Of a DNA stretch of 51,870 bases, positions 21,844-29,552 are shown in pieces. This DNA comes from CAZJUR01 sp964549525. GTDB taxonomy: Bacteria > Patescibacteriota > Saccharimonadia > Saccharimonadales > Saccharimonadaceae. The notes beneath the pieces are model-generated. The model was not told the origin of the DNA. It made no database searches and was given only the letters and a program-made list of their open reading frames with translations. The DNA lies in NCBI GenBank assembly GCA_964549525.1, contig CAZJUR010000007.1, positions 1 through 51,870 on the forward strand, given 5' to 3'. Each line of letters opens with the position of its first letter. The stretch's first letter is position 1. Made by a program: the position numbers and the translations under genes.

Positions 21844-24746
21844 AGTTTAAACACGGCACTCGACGAAGAGCACTAGAATACGAAAATGAGTGGGCCAAAA
21901 AATGGCAAAAAGACAAGACGTTTGAAAAGTCCGTTGAATTTCGATCTGAAAATAATAAATGGGTTTTTTATGACGGGCCACCGTTTTTGACAGGAACACC
22001 TCACCACGGTCATCTGCTTGTATCTACAGTCAAAGATGCAATGGGACGTTTTCATACCATGAAAGGCCAGCGCGTGGAGCGTCGCTGGGGATGGGATTGT
22101 CACGGTCTCCCCGCAGAAGTATATGTTGAAAAAACACTTGGAATCAAAAATAAAAAAGAAATTGGTACGAAAATTTCTATTGAAGATTATGTAAAAGAGT
22201 GTCGAGCAGCTATGGTAAAGACTGGCACTGAGTGGGAAGACACGATCGCCAGATTGGGCCGTTGGGTTGAATTTCAAGGTGCTTACAAAACCATGGATAA
22301 AGAATATATGGAAAGCGTCTGGTGGGCATTTAAAGAGTTATATGAAAATGGCAAAATTTACGAAGGTGAAAAAATTTTGGTCTATTGCACCAAAGACGCC
22401 ACGCCAATCTCTAAGTCTGAAGTTGCTATGGAAAACAGTTATCAAACAGTGACCGATCCAAGCATATATGTTTTTTTTCAGCTAGAAAATAGTGATGAAA
22501 TGGTGCTAGCATGGACGACAACGCCATGGACATTACCTGCCAACACAGCCGTAGCAGTTAATGCTAAAATCGAATATTCGCTCGTGTTATACAATGATAA
22601 AAAGTTTTACATAGCTACTAATGCGTTAGAGCGTGTCATGACCAATGAAAAACACCAACCGCTTACATATACGGTTTTAAAAAAGATAAGCGGTAAGGAG
22701 TTAGTTGGACGAACTTATCAACCACTGTTTATTAATCACGGGCCAGCCGCACATCGAATCCTGGCGGCTGATTTCGTCACGACCGAAGATGGTACTGGTA
22801 TTGTGCATGAAGCGCCGGCGTATGGTGAAGAAGACTATGAGCTGTGCAAAAAAGAGGGGATCCCCATAGTATCACTCGTTGATGGTGATGGTCATTACAC
22901 CGAAGGACCGTGGCTCGGTAAAAATATTTGGGAAGTTAATAAAGAGATTGCTAAGACGCTTCTCGCTGAGGGTAGAGCTTTAAAAATTGACTACATTAAA
23001 CACGAATACCCACATTGCCATCGTTGCGGCACGAAGCTTATGTATCGAGCACATCCGAGCTGGTTTATGGATATACAAGGTCAGAAGCAAGCAATGCTTG
23101 ATGCCAACGCAGCAACCAGCTGGACGCCAGACGCGCTTCGCACTGGCCGGTTCAATAACATTATTGAGCAAGCGCCGGACTGGAATCTGAGTCGTGATCG
23201 TTACTGGGCTACACCTATTCCAGTCTGGAAGGGTGAACGAAGTGACGGTACGGTAATTGTAAAAGTAATTGGTAGCTATAAAGAATTTGAAGAACTAACA
23301 GGTAAAAAACTCGACGACTATCATCTACCAGAGGTAATGAATGTAACATTTGAACTTGATGGGACAACAATGAAGCATATCGGTAAGGTGCTTGATTGTT
23401 GGTTTGAATCAGGTTCAATGACTTTTGCGCAATTTCATTATCCATTTGAAAATAAAGAAAAATTTGAAAGCAGTTTTCCGGCTGATTTTATTATCGAGGC
23501 CATCGATCAAACACGCGGCTGGTTTTATAGCCTCCTCGCTGTTAATGTCGGGCTTTTCGGCAAAGCTCCCTGGAAAAACTTGATTTGCACGGGTTTTATC
23601 AATGCAGCAGATGGTAAGAAAATGAGCAAAAAACTCAAAAATTATACTGATCCGATGGAGCTGATGAATAAATTTTCGGCCGATAGCTTTCGGTTTTTGA
23701 TGCTTTCAAGCCCACTCACAAACGGCGAAAACTTTGCGCTTGACGATAAAGATGTGGGAAACGTGGCACGAAAATTAAGTATGGTGTGGAATATGTATGA
23801 TTTCTTTACGATGTATGCCGAAGTAGACGAGTTCACGTTTCCGTATGATACGTCATCTTCGGATGCGTTTCTCATTCGCGGAACTGAAAAGCCTTTTTCA
23901 ATTGAAGTCGATGTTGATAAACTAAAGAATCCGCTAGATATTTGGATTATTTCAAGATTACATCAACTCGTTACAGAAGTAGAAGAACGGACTGAAGCGT
24001 ATGATCTGCAAAACGCGCTAAAACCAATTTTGCCATTTATTGATGACGCTAGTAATTGGTTTGTGCGCCGTAGCCGCCGCCGTTTCTGGAAGTCTGAAGA
24101 TGATACTGACAAAAGCGATGCATATAAAACGCTTCATTATGTTTTGGTACGATTGGCGTATGTGCTGGCACCATTTGCACCGTTTATGGCCGAGGAGCTC
24201 TATCACAATCTGACCGGAGATAATGAATCAATTCACCTGAAGGATTGGCTACCAGCTGGACATATTAACGAGCTAGTTATGAATGAAATGGAAACGGTAC
24301 GAAACTATGTCAATGAAGGACTATCACTTCGCGCTAAAGCTGGCGTGAAAGTGCGTCAACCATTAACGAGTGTGATAGTACCAAACACGGGGAAACATGT
24401 CGACTTTGAGTCTATTCTCATCGACGAGCTCAACGTCAAACACGTAAAAACAGGTAAACAAATAGCCATCGACGAAAATCTGACGCCGGAGTTAAAACGC
24501 GAAGGTATGATGCGAGAAATTATTCGACACATTCAGGCTGCACGAAAAAATGCCGGTCTCAATGTTGATGATCGAATTATACTGTGCCTAACGACAGATG
24601 ATAAAGAATTACAGCAAGCTATTGATGAACACAAGACCATAATTGTCAGTGAGACATTAACGGAAAAAATGGAAAATGTAGTCGATAACCAGAAACGCGT
24701 CACGATCGATGGCAAAGAGCTCACGATATGTCTCAAAAAAGCGTAG
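21840..24746 (+). CDS. ileS: Isoleucyl-tRNA synthetase (type 2)
   Basis: Class I synthetase of 968 aa. The HIGH motif reads HHGH within GPPFLTGTPHHGHLL near 47-61, and KMSKK within DGKKMSKKLKNY near 588-599. WGWDCHGLPAEVYVEKTLG follows the first motif. The editing (CP1) domain has TTPWTLPANTAVAV. These forms match the eukaryote-like type 2 IleRS, the class that is naturally less sensitive to mupirocin (family knowledge). The anticodon-binding domain covers about 690-880. It is controlled by the T-box at 21025-21237 and translated after the SGNH hydrolase gene with a 4-bp overlap. The Nudix gene overlaps its end by 19 bp. Confidence 0.97.
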   Translation: MKFKHGTRRRALEYENEWAKKWQKDKTFEKSVEFRSENNKWVFYDGPPFLTGTPHHGHLLVSTVKDAMGRFHTMKGQRVERRWGWDCHGLPAEVYVEKTLGIKNKKEIGTKISIEDYVKECRAAMVKTGTEWEDTIARLGRWVEFQGAYKTMDKEYMESVWWAFKELYENGKIYEGEKILVYCTKDATPISKSEVAMENSYQTVTDPSIYVFFQLENSDEMVLAWTTTPWTLPANTAVAVNAKIEYSLVLYNDKKFYIATNALERVMTNEKHQPLTYTVLKKISGKELVGRTYQPLFINHGPAAHRILAADFVTTEDGTGIVHEAPAYGEEDYELCKKEGIPIVSLVDGDGHYTEGPWLGKNIWEVNKEIAKTLLAEGRALKIDYIKHEYPHCHRCGTKLMYRAHPSWFMDIQGQKQAMLDANAATSWTPDALRTGRFNNIIEQAPDWNLSRDRYWATPIPVWKGERSDGTVIVKVIGSYKEFEELTGKKLDDYHLPEVMNVTFELDGTTMKHIGKVLDCWFESGSMTFAQFHYPFENKEKFESSFPADFIIEAIDQTRGWFYSLLAVNVGLFGKAPWKNLICTGFINAADGKKMSKKLKNYTDPMELMNKFSADSFRFLMLSSPLTNGENFALDDKDVGNVARKLSMVWNMYDFFTMYAEVDEFTFPYDTSSSDAFLIRGTEKPFSIEVDVDKLKNPLDIWIISRLHQLVTEVEERTEAYDLQNALKPILPFIDDASNWFVRRSRRRFWKSEDDTDKSDAYKTLHYVLVRLAYVLAPFAPFMAEELYHNLTGDNESIHLKDWLPAGHINELVMNEMETVRNYVNEGLSLRAKAGVKVRQPLTSVIVPNTGKHVDFESILIDELNVKHVKTGKQIAIDENLTPELKREGMMREIIRHIQAARKNAGLNVDDRIILCLTTDDKELQQAIDEHKTIIVSETLTEKMENVVDNQKRVTIDGKELTICLKKA

Positions 24747-25177
24747 AAAATTATCCAAGAGTTGGAGTGGGTGTGTTTGTTATTCGAGATGGTAAATTTT
24801 TGATGGGAAAGCGCATTGGCTCGCACGGTGCAGAGACGTGGTCTATTCCTGGAGGATGGATAGAATATGGCGAAACGCTGGAGCAGGCTGCCGCGAGGGA
24901 GGTGCGTGAAGAAACAAGCATGAAAATTACCAGAGTTACCTTTGCTGCACTAACCAATAATATATTTCGTAAGGAGAGTATACATTCATTGACAGTATGG
25001 ATGACGAGCAATTGGGCTGCAGGTGAACCAAGCATTACCGAGCCAGATAAGTTCATCGAACAACGCTGGGTAGACATTGATGATCTGCCTAAACCGCTCT
25101 TCTTGCCGTGGGAGCAGCTTCTAAAAAGCAAATTTATTGAAGAGATTAGGCGTAAGATGAAAGCTGATACAATATAA
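24728..25177 (+). CDS. Nudix hydrolase
   Basis: A 149-aa protein with a complete Nudix box near 39-61: GGWIEYGETLEQ followed by AAAREVREET, giving the magnesium-binding REVREE core. It hydrolyses a nucleoside diphosphate linked to another group. The form VGVGVFVIRDGKFLMGKR and the SIPGGWIEYGE start resemble 8-oxo-dGTP or CTP pyrophosphatases, but the substrate is not set by sequence. The start lies inside the 3' end of ileS (19-bp overlap), so it belongs to the T-box operon. A PspC gene follows after 2 bp. Confidence 0.93.
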   Translation: MSQKSVENYPRVGVGVFVIRDGKFLMGKRIGSHGAETWSIPGGWIEYGETLEQAAAREVREETSMKITRVTFAALTNNIFRKESIHSLTVWMTSNWAAGEPSITEPDKFIEQRWVDIDDLPKPLFLPWEQLLKSKFIEEIRRKMKADTI

Positions 25178-25179
25178 GT

Positions 25180-25365
25180 ATGAAAAAGCTTGTGCGTTCA
25201 AAAAAAGATCGGAAAATTGCCGGCGTATGTGGCGGATTGGGGGCCTATCTTCGCATGGATCCGACGATTATTCGAATTATGTTTGTCTTTCTTGCTCTGC
25301 CTGGTGGTTTTCCAGGAATTATTCCATATGTTTTGTTGTGGATTATTATTCCTGAGGAAAAATAA
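25180..25365 (+). CDS. PspC domain small membrane protein
   Basis: A 61-aa protein that is a single PspC domain. The segment KDRKIAGVCGGLGAYLRMDP (8-27) is the family signature, and residues 30-57 form a hydrophobic membrane segment with a glycine-proline kink. PspC proteins take part in envelope stress sensing, but small stand-alone copies are common and their role is open. TACAAT at 25168-25173 ends 6 nt before the ATG, so there may be an extra leaderless promoter besides read-through from ileS. It overlaps the rhodanese gene by one base. Confidence 0.88.
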   Translation: MKKLVRSKKDRKIAGVCGGLGAYLRMDPTIIRIMFVFLALPGGFPGIIPYVLLWIIIPEEK

Positions 25366-25640
25366 TGAGTAAAAAAGTTATTATCGACACCCGAGAACCG
25401 CTTGAATATGCACAAAGTCATGTAGACGGTGCGATCAATATTCCACCAGTAAAATTTATGAATGGCGAGGCGTTCACGGAACTAAAAGATATTCAAAAAG
25501 ATACGTGTATCATTTTATATTGTCGTACGGGACAACGCTCTAACACTTGTTCTCAAATTTTGTCGGAACAAGGCTACACTAATTTAATTAATGGAATTAA
25601 TGAAGGTAGAGTCCAGAAATTGCTAGAGGAATCTTCATAA
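25365..25640 (+). CDS. Rhodanese-like sulfurtransferase
   Basis: A 91-aa single rhodanese domain. IIDTREPLEYAQSHVDGAINIP (6-27) is the CH2-type start and CRTGQRS near 52-58 is the active loop with catalytic Cys. It may carry persulfide sulfur or detoxify thiols. It is cytosolic with no signal peptide. The ATG shares a base with the stop codon of PspC (TAATG), so translation is coupled. It is the last gene of the ileS group, and is convergent with the peptidase gene one base beyond. Confidence 0.93.
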   Translation: MSKKVIIDTREPLEYAQSHVDGAINIPPVKFMNGEAFTELKDIQKDTCIILYCRTGQRSNTCSQILSEQGYTNLINGINEGRVQKLLEESS

Positions 25641-25641
25641 G

Positions 25642-26463
25642 CTACGCCTGACAATTAGCAAAATTGCCTGTTTTGTATCCACGCATAAATGCATCCATGC
25701 GCTGTTCGCTTGAACCATGAGTCCAATTTTCAGGTGAGATTCGCCCCTCGACTTTTTCTTGGATTCTGTCATCACCGACGGCACTCGCGGCATCTAAGGC
25801 TTCGTTGATTTCTTGGTCATTTTCAAAAATGCCTAATTGCTTGGCTGAGTGAGCCCATAAGCCTGCATAGCAGTCAGCCTGAAGTTCAGCCTGAATACTG
25901 GCTTCGTTGCTCGACTGAGCTTGATCTAATTGACCTAATATATTTTGAACATGATGACCAATTTCATGCGAAATAACATATGCTTGTGCAACGTCACCGC
26001 CACGTGCTCCTAACTGAGAGGTAAGGGCATCAAAAAATGTTTCATCTAAATATATTTTTTGATCCGCTGGGCAGTAATGTGGTCCCACTTGCGATGACGC
26101 GACACCACATCCAGAAGTAGTGGTGTTTCTAAAGAGCACAAGGGTAGGTGGCTGATATGTTTGAGAAAGGTCGCTAAACTGCTGTGACCAATATTCGTTG
26201 TTTGATCCCACAACTTTCGAGGCAAATATTTCATAGTTGTCTTCTCCTTGAAATTCTGCCGATTGCTGTTTTGTCTGTTGCGGTGCTACTTGCTCGGCGA
26301 TATTAACGAGTTGACCAATAAATTGTGGATCTATGTTTAACCCCAAGGCACTACCAACCAATAAAATAATAAATCCAATAACTCCAAAACCGCCGACTGC
26401 TGAAGCTGTTCCGCGTCTATCTTCGATATCCCCAACACTCCCGATCTTATCCCAAAATGCCAT
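25642..26463 (-). CDS. ypfJ: YpfJ-like neutral zinc metallopeptidase
   Basis: A 273-aa protein. The start MAFWDKIGSVGDIEDRRG is typical of the YpfJ family, a membrane segment lies at about 24-44, and CGVASSQVGPHYCPADQKIYLD near 118-139 is the conserved core. HEIGHHVQ near 167-174 is the HExxH zinc site and QAELQADCYAGLWAH near 192-206 gives the downstream Glu. The catalytic domain should face outside the membrane. AAGGAGAAG precedes the ATG and TATAAT lies at 26482-26487 on the minus strand. Substrate unknown. Confidence 0.92.
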   Translation of the reverse strand: MAFWDKIGSVGDIEDRRGTASAVGGFGVIGFIILLVGSALGLNIDPQFIGQLVNIAEQVAPQQTKQQSAEFQGEDNYEIFASKVVGSNNEYWSQQFSDLSQTYQPPTLVLFRNTTTSGCGVASSQVGPHYCPADQKIYLDETFFDALTSQLGARGGDVAQAYVISHEIGHHVQNILGQLDQAQSSNEASIQAELQADCYAGLWAHSAKQLGIFENDQEINEALDAASAVGDDRIQEKVEGRISPENWTHGSSEQRMDAFMRGYKTGNFANCQA

Positions 26464-26528
26464 ACTGCTTCTCCTTACCTTATTATAGCAAATTTACTAA
26501 GTGATTTAAGAATATAAGTAACATTATA

Positions 26529-26557
26529 TTGACAAATAAAAAAACTTATGCTAATAT
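26529..26557 (+). promoter_or_regulatory. Promoter for the 59-aa small protein
   Basis: TTGACA at 26529-26534, a 17-nt spacer and TAATAT at 26552-26557. The leader is about 30 nt and carries an AAAAAGG site just before the ATG at 26594. Confidence 0.6.
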
Positions 26558-26593
26558 TAAACATATATACTGAATTAAAATAAAAAGGTTTAC

Positions 26594-26773
26594 ATGTTTA
26601 ATTTTTTTCACCGTATGAAGCTCACCCCAATCGATCCACTTGGTGATGGATTGCGTGAGCTTATTGAAAAAGAGCGACGAGAATCAGATGCAATCCAGCT
26701 CGACGACACTCTCGACGAAGAAACCCTGGATCAATATTGGAAAAGTGTCGAAGATACTCAAGATAATTCTTAA
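26594..26773 (+). CDS. Small acidic protein (59 aa), unknown
   Basis: A 59-aa open frame: N-terminal MFNFFHRMKLTPIDP, then a predicted charged helix with GDGLRELIEKERRESDA (about 18-34), then an acidic second half rich in Asp and Glu. It has its own promoter (TTGACA-17-TAATAT) and a plausible ribosome-binding site. The codon use looks normal for this genome. No family recognised. An alternative frame here runs into the next membrane protein gene from 26640 but has no ribosome site at its start. The next gene starts 73 bp downstream. Confidence 0.6.
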   Translation: MFNFFHRMKLTPIDPLGDGLRELIEKERRESDAIQLDDTLDEETLDQYWKSVEDTQDNS

Positions 26774-26779
26774 AATCTA

Positions 26780-26808
26780 TTGCCAAAGACCGATAACGCG
26801 AGTACACT
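26780..26808 (+). promoter_or_regulatory. Promoter for the 166-aa membrane protein
   Basis: TTGCCA at 26780-26785, a 17-nt spacer and TACACT at 26803-26808. A small inverted repeat CTACA/TGTAG overlaps the expected start point. Confidence 0.5.
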
Positions 26809-26846
26809 ACAACTGTGTAGTAGTAAATACCTATATGGGAGGTGTT

Positions 26847-27347
26847 ATGGAAGCAGTGAAAGCGTTAGAAAATAAAGTAGTGGAAATAAACAAGTCACTT
26901 CCACAGATACCGGAAAATGGTAAAAAAGCGTTGGCAGAATGGTTTTGGGCTATTGCTATTTTTGCAGTGGTTATAGGTGTACTAGGTATGTTGGCTATTT
27001 TGGGTATTGGTGCGGCAGGTAGCTTTTTTCTTACAGGGTTAGGCGGCGGATTAGCGGCTGCATCATTATGGCCATCTATTCTGTTTGGTGTAGTTGGCAT
27101 GGGTATTGTAGTACTCCTTGAAGCAATGGCAATAAATCCATTGAAACGTCATGAGCATCGAGGGTGGCAATTAATGCTTTCAGCGGTGAGCTTACAAGCG
27201 ATTTTTAGTGTTTTACAGAGCATTTTCTCAAATAGTTTTAGCGGGATTTTTGGGACACTTCTTGGACTTGCAATAGGCTTATACTTGCTGGCACAAGTGC
27301 ATAGTTATTTTGTAAAAACAAAGACGGCATCGGTTCGAGCAAAATAG
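26847..27347 (+). CDS. Four-helix membrane protein, unknown
   Basis: A 166-aa protein with a short N-terminal helix (1-30) and hydrophobic segments at about 33-56, 59-72, 76-96 and 112-153, the last two rich in glycine and alanine. NPLKRHEHRGWQ near 100-111 is a charged loop. GGGAGGTG before the ATG at 26847 sets the start. The layout recalls small CPR membrane proteins of unknown role. yajQ follows after 6 bp and may be cotranscribed. Confidence 0.6.
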   Translation: MEAVKALENKVVEINKSLPQIPENGKKALAEWFWAIAIFAVVIGVLGMLAILGIGAAGSFFLTGLGGGLAAASLWPSILFGVVGMGIVVLLEAMAINPLKRHEHRGWQLMLSAVSLQAIFSVLQSIFSNSFSGIFGTLLGLAIGLYLLAQVHSYFVKTKTASVRAK

Positions 27348-27353
27348 TAATCT

Positions 27354-27848
27354 ATGGCGCAATTTAGTTTTGATATTGTCTCTGAATATGATAAAGCCGA
27401 GATGAACAATGTATTTCAGCTGGTTGAACGAGAGATAGGTAATCGTTATGATTTCAAAGGCACTAAAGCCGCAGTTGAATGGTTGCCGGATAAAAAAGGT
27501 CTGAAAATCATTGGTGACACTGAATATCAAGTCGAAGCAATAATCGATATGGTTCGGAGTAAATTGGCTGCCCGAAATCAAAGCTCTAAAGTGCTTGATC
27601 TTTCACAGAATACACAGGAAAGTAATTTGCGTGCTATGAAGGATGTACCATTTAAAGAAGGACTCGATCAAGACAAAGCAAAGAAAATAACGAAATTGCT
27701 GCGTGAGCAATTACCGAAAGTAAAAACGCAAATTCAGGGCGAATCTGTGCGTGTCATGAGTCCCAAAAAAGATGAATTGCAGGCAGCTATGCAGATAATT
27801 ACTACTGCTGAATTTGATTTTCCTGTTAATTTTACTAATTATCGCTAG
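27354..27848 (+). CDS. yajQ: YajQ family nucleotide-binding protein
   Basis: A 164-aa protein of the UPF0234/YajQ family. FSFDIVSEYDKAEMNNVFQL (4-23), NRYDFKGTKAAVEW (31-44) and the ending AEFDFPVNFTNYR are signatures, and the protein folds as two ferredoxin-like domains. Some homologues bind cyclic di-GMP and others bind RNA or nucleotides (family knowledge). No GGDEF or EAL protein is seen in this window. The 3' end overlaps the convergent PAP2 gene by 4 bp. Confidence 0.95.
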   Translation: MAQFSFDIVSEYDKAEMNNVFQLVEREIGNRYDFKGTKAAVEWLPDKKGLKIIGDTEYQVEAIIDMVRSKLAARNQSSKVLDLSQNTQESNLRAMKDVPFKEGLDQDKAKKITKLLREQLPKVKTQIQGESVRVMSPKKDELQAAMQIITTAEFDFPVNFTNYR

Positions 27849-28387
27849 AAAAGAGCCACTGGTTTCACCCATAGCCAGATAATCATTAGAGTGGCAAGAC
27901 CAACCAGCCACCCAACTACCACATCTGAGGCAAAATGCGCTTCGAGATAAAGGCGTGAAATTCCGATGAGAAAAATTAAAATTGAAGCTATACAGATCGC
28001 CAGTAGGCCAATTGTTGACCCAAAACTATACCACAATAGCATACTAATATAGCCATACATTACCATTGCACCACACGCATGACCACTCGGAAAACTATAC
28101 GAATGTGGCCACATTTTTCGTACGTAAGGAGAGTCGGGTCGGATCCGCGCAAAAAAAAGTTTTGCTGAAGTGTTAATGACTAGGCCAAGCAAAGCCGCAG
28201 TTAAGGAAGCGAGCAAAACAAAATTTCTGGATTGATAAATCATGATAGCAAGTACGATAAATAGTCCGATAATCACCACAGGCTCGCCAAAAAATGTTAT
28301 TATCGTCATCGGCCACTGTAGCCAACGAGGCATTCGCTTGATTTGTGCCGCGATATACGCATCAAATTGTCGTATCATGGGTCGCAT
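27845..28387 (-). CDS. PAP2-family membrane phosphatase
   Basis: A 180-aa protein with five or six membrane segments. The three phosphatase motifs are present: KLFFARIRP near 71-79 (Lys and Arg-Pro), PSGHA near 95-99 (catalytic His) and SRLYLEAHFASDVV near 144-157 (second His and Asp). It probably removes phosphate from undecaprenyl pyrophosphate or another lipid on the outer face of the membrane. uppS in this window makes the undecaprenyl chain. On the minus strand TACAAT ends 8 nt before the ATG, with no ribosome site, so it looks leaderless. Confidence 0.9.
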   Translation of the reverse strand: MRPMIRQFDAYIAAQIKRMPRWLQWPMTIITFFGEPVVIIGLFIVLAIMIYQSRNFVLLASLTAALLGLVINTSAKLFFARIRPDSPYVRKMWPHSYSFPSGHACGAMVMYGYISMLLWYSFGSTIGLLAICIASILIFLIGISRLYLEAHFASDVVVGWLVGLATLMIIWLWVKPVALF

Positions 28388-28445
28388 ATTTCTCTATTGT
28401 AGCAAAGCAGACTTGTCGAGCAAAAGTGGCTATGGTTAAATAGAT

Positions 28446-28487
28446 ATGAAAACGGAGCTACAAACAAACATGGAGTATCAAAACTAA
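28446..28487 (+). CDS. Possible 13-codon minigene before the 222-aa gene
   Basis: ATG at 28446 opens a 13-codon frame that stops with TAA at 28485-28487, one base before the next ATG at 28489. The downstream gene has no ribosome site of its own at good distance, so it may be translated by reinitiation. TATGGT lies 9 nt before the ATG as a weak -10. This is weakly supported. Confidence 0.3.
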   Translation: MKTELQTNMEYQN

Positions 28488-28488
28488 G

Positions 28489-29157
28489 ATGAATCGGCAC
28501 AAAGCGCCACCTGTTTCACGCTTTGAGCCTTTTCAGACCCCAATAGATCAATATGGTCTTGTGCGCGTCAAGCCCTTAGAAAAGATTATTGACGGTACTT
28601 TCCCTGAACCTTCCGATCGGCTGGATGCTTCGTTATATCCAAACAATCATCATTTGTATTGGCCAGCGCGCTGGTATGAAACATCTCATGATTATCCATC
28701 AGCGGTGCAATCAGCTCGAACAGCGTTTCGCAATCACCCACTAAATCAACTCAGGATAGGGCATGGCGCTCACCAGAGACTCCATGATGTCACTATTCCT
28801 CCACCAATGCCTGAAGATGATGTCATGTATCTCCGCCTTAAATATATGCAATTTGGCCGGGCTGCTTTTATCGCAAGCCGGTACGTTATCCGACTTGATC
28901 GAGAATTACGGCGGTTGCGCGGTGAACTTCCTAGTCAAGGTGAGCGTGGCATGGCAGAATCGAGAAGAAAGGGAATTTATCGCAATCTTAAAACCTACGA
29001 AGAGTCAATCGAAGAGCTGGCAGCAGTGCCGCCGGAACTACATATTGTGTCGGTTGATCCTCAGCAAAGTTTGCGGACCGTTGCGACGAAGCTTGGTCTC
29101 CTATTTGTCGGATCGGTAGTGAATGATCGATATAGATCAGATTTAGCTGTCGTATAA
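28489..29157 (+). CDS. Unknown protein, 222 aa
   Basis: A soluble-looking 222-aa protein that I do not recognise. It has a Pro-rich N-terminus (RFEPFQTPIDQYGLVRVKPLEKI), a middle rich in Trp, Tyr and His (NNHHLYWPARWYETSHDYP), then a helical arginine-rich region (about 125-180) and a C-terminus with short strands. No signal peptide, membrane segment or metal motif. It is 7 bp from the zincin gene, but that gene has a leaderless promoter inside this gene's end. It may be specific to Saccharibacteria. Confidence 0.5.
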   Translation: MNRHKAPPVSRFEPFQTPIDQYGLVRVKPLEKIIDGTFPEPSDRLDASLYPNNHHLYWPARWYETSHDYPSAVQSARTAFRNHPLNQLRIGHGAHQRLHDVTIPPPMPEDDVMYLRLKYMQFGRAAFIASRYVIRLDRELRRLRGELPSQGERGMAESRRKGIYRNLKTYEESIEELAAVPPELHIVSVDPQQSLRTVATKLGLLFVGSVVNDRYRSDLAVV

Positions 29158-29164
29158 TAAATGT

Positions 29165-29539
29165 ATGAAATTGCCTTCCGATACTGAATTTGATGCGATG
29201 ATCTCTGCTGCAATGGATAGTCTGCCTGAAAGAGATATTCAAAATTTACAAAATGTGGTAGTCACCTATGCGGATGAACCGGATAGAGATCAAAAGAAAA
29301 AGCTTAAAATACGCGGTGATTCCTTGCTGCTTGGACTCTACGAAGGTATTCCACTGACGCAGCGCGGTGCCGGCTACAATCTTGTGTTACCTGATAAAAT
29401 CACTCTTTTCAAAAAGTCTTTAGCTGCATATGCAGACATGCGCGGCACACCATTACAGGAAGAAATACGACATACATTGTGGCATGAAATTGCTCATTTT
29501 TATGGATTAAACCACAGTGACATAGCTCAACGAGAATGA
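29165..29539 (+). CDS. Predicted zinc metallopeptidase (zincin_1 family)
   Basis: A 124-aa protein of the MMP-like zincin family. The motif HEIAHFYGLNH near 108-118 is the extended HExxHxxGxxH zinc site, complete with the third His. The family also shows the FDAMISAAMDSLP start and LGLYEGIPLTQRG near 56-68, both present. The family is cytosolic and usually of unknown substrate. TATAAT at 29153-29158 ends 6 nt before the ATG, with no ribosome site, so it appears leaderless. It is convergent with the membrane protein gene. Confidence 0.88.
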   Translation: MKLPSDTEFDAMISAAMDSLPERDIQNLQNVVVTYADEPDRDQKKKLKIRGDSLLLGLYEGIPLTQRGAGYNLVLPDKITLFKKSLAAYADMRGTPLQEEIRHTLWHEIAHFYGLNHSDIAQRE

Positions 29540-29552
29540 TACGAGATGCGAA

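Noticed and set aside
26640..26846. Longer N-terminus for the membrane protein that starts at 26847
   Set aside because: The extension overlaps the 59-aa small gene and its promoter, has no ribosome site, while GGGAGGTG lies just before 26847.
28511..28526. A parS-like half site (TGTTTCACG) near the parAB region
   Set aside because: Only the left half matches and it lies inside a coding region; the right half has no symmetry, so it is likely chance.
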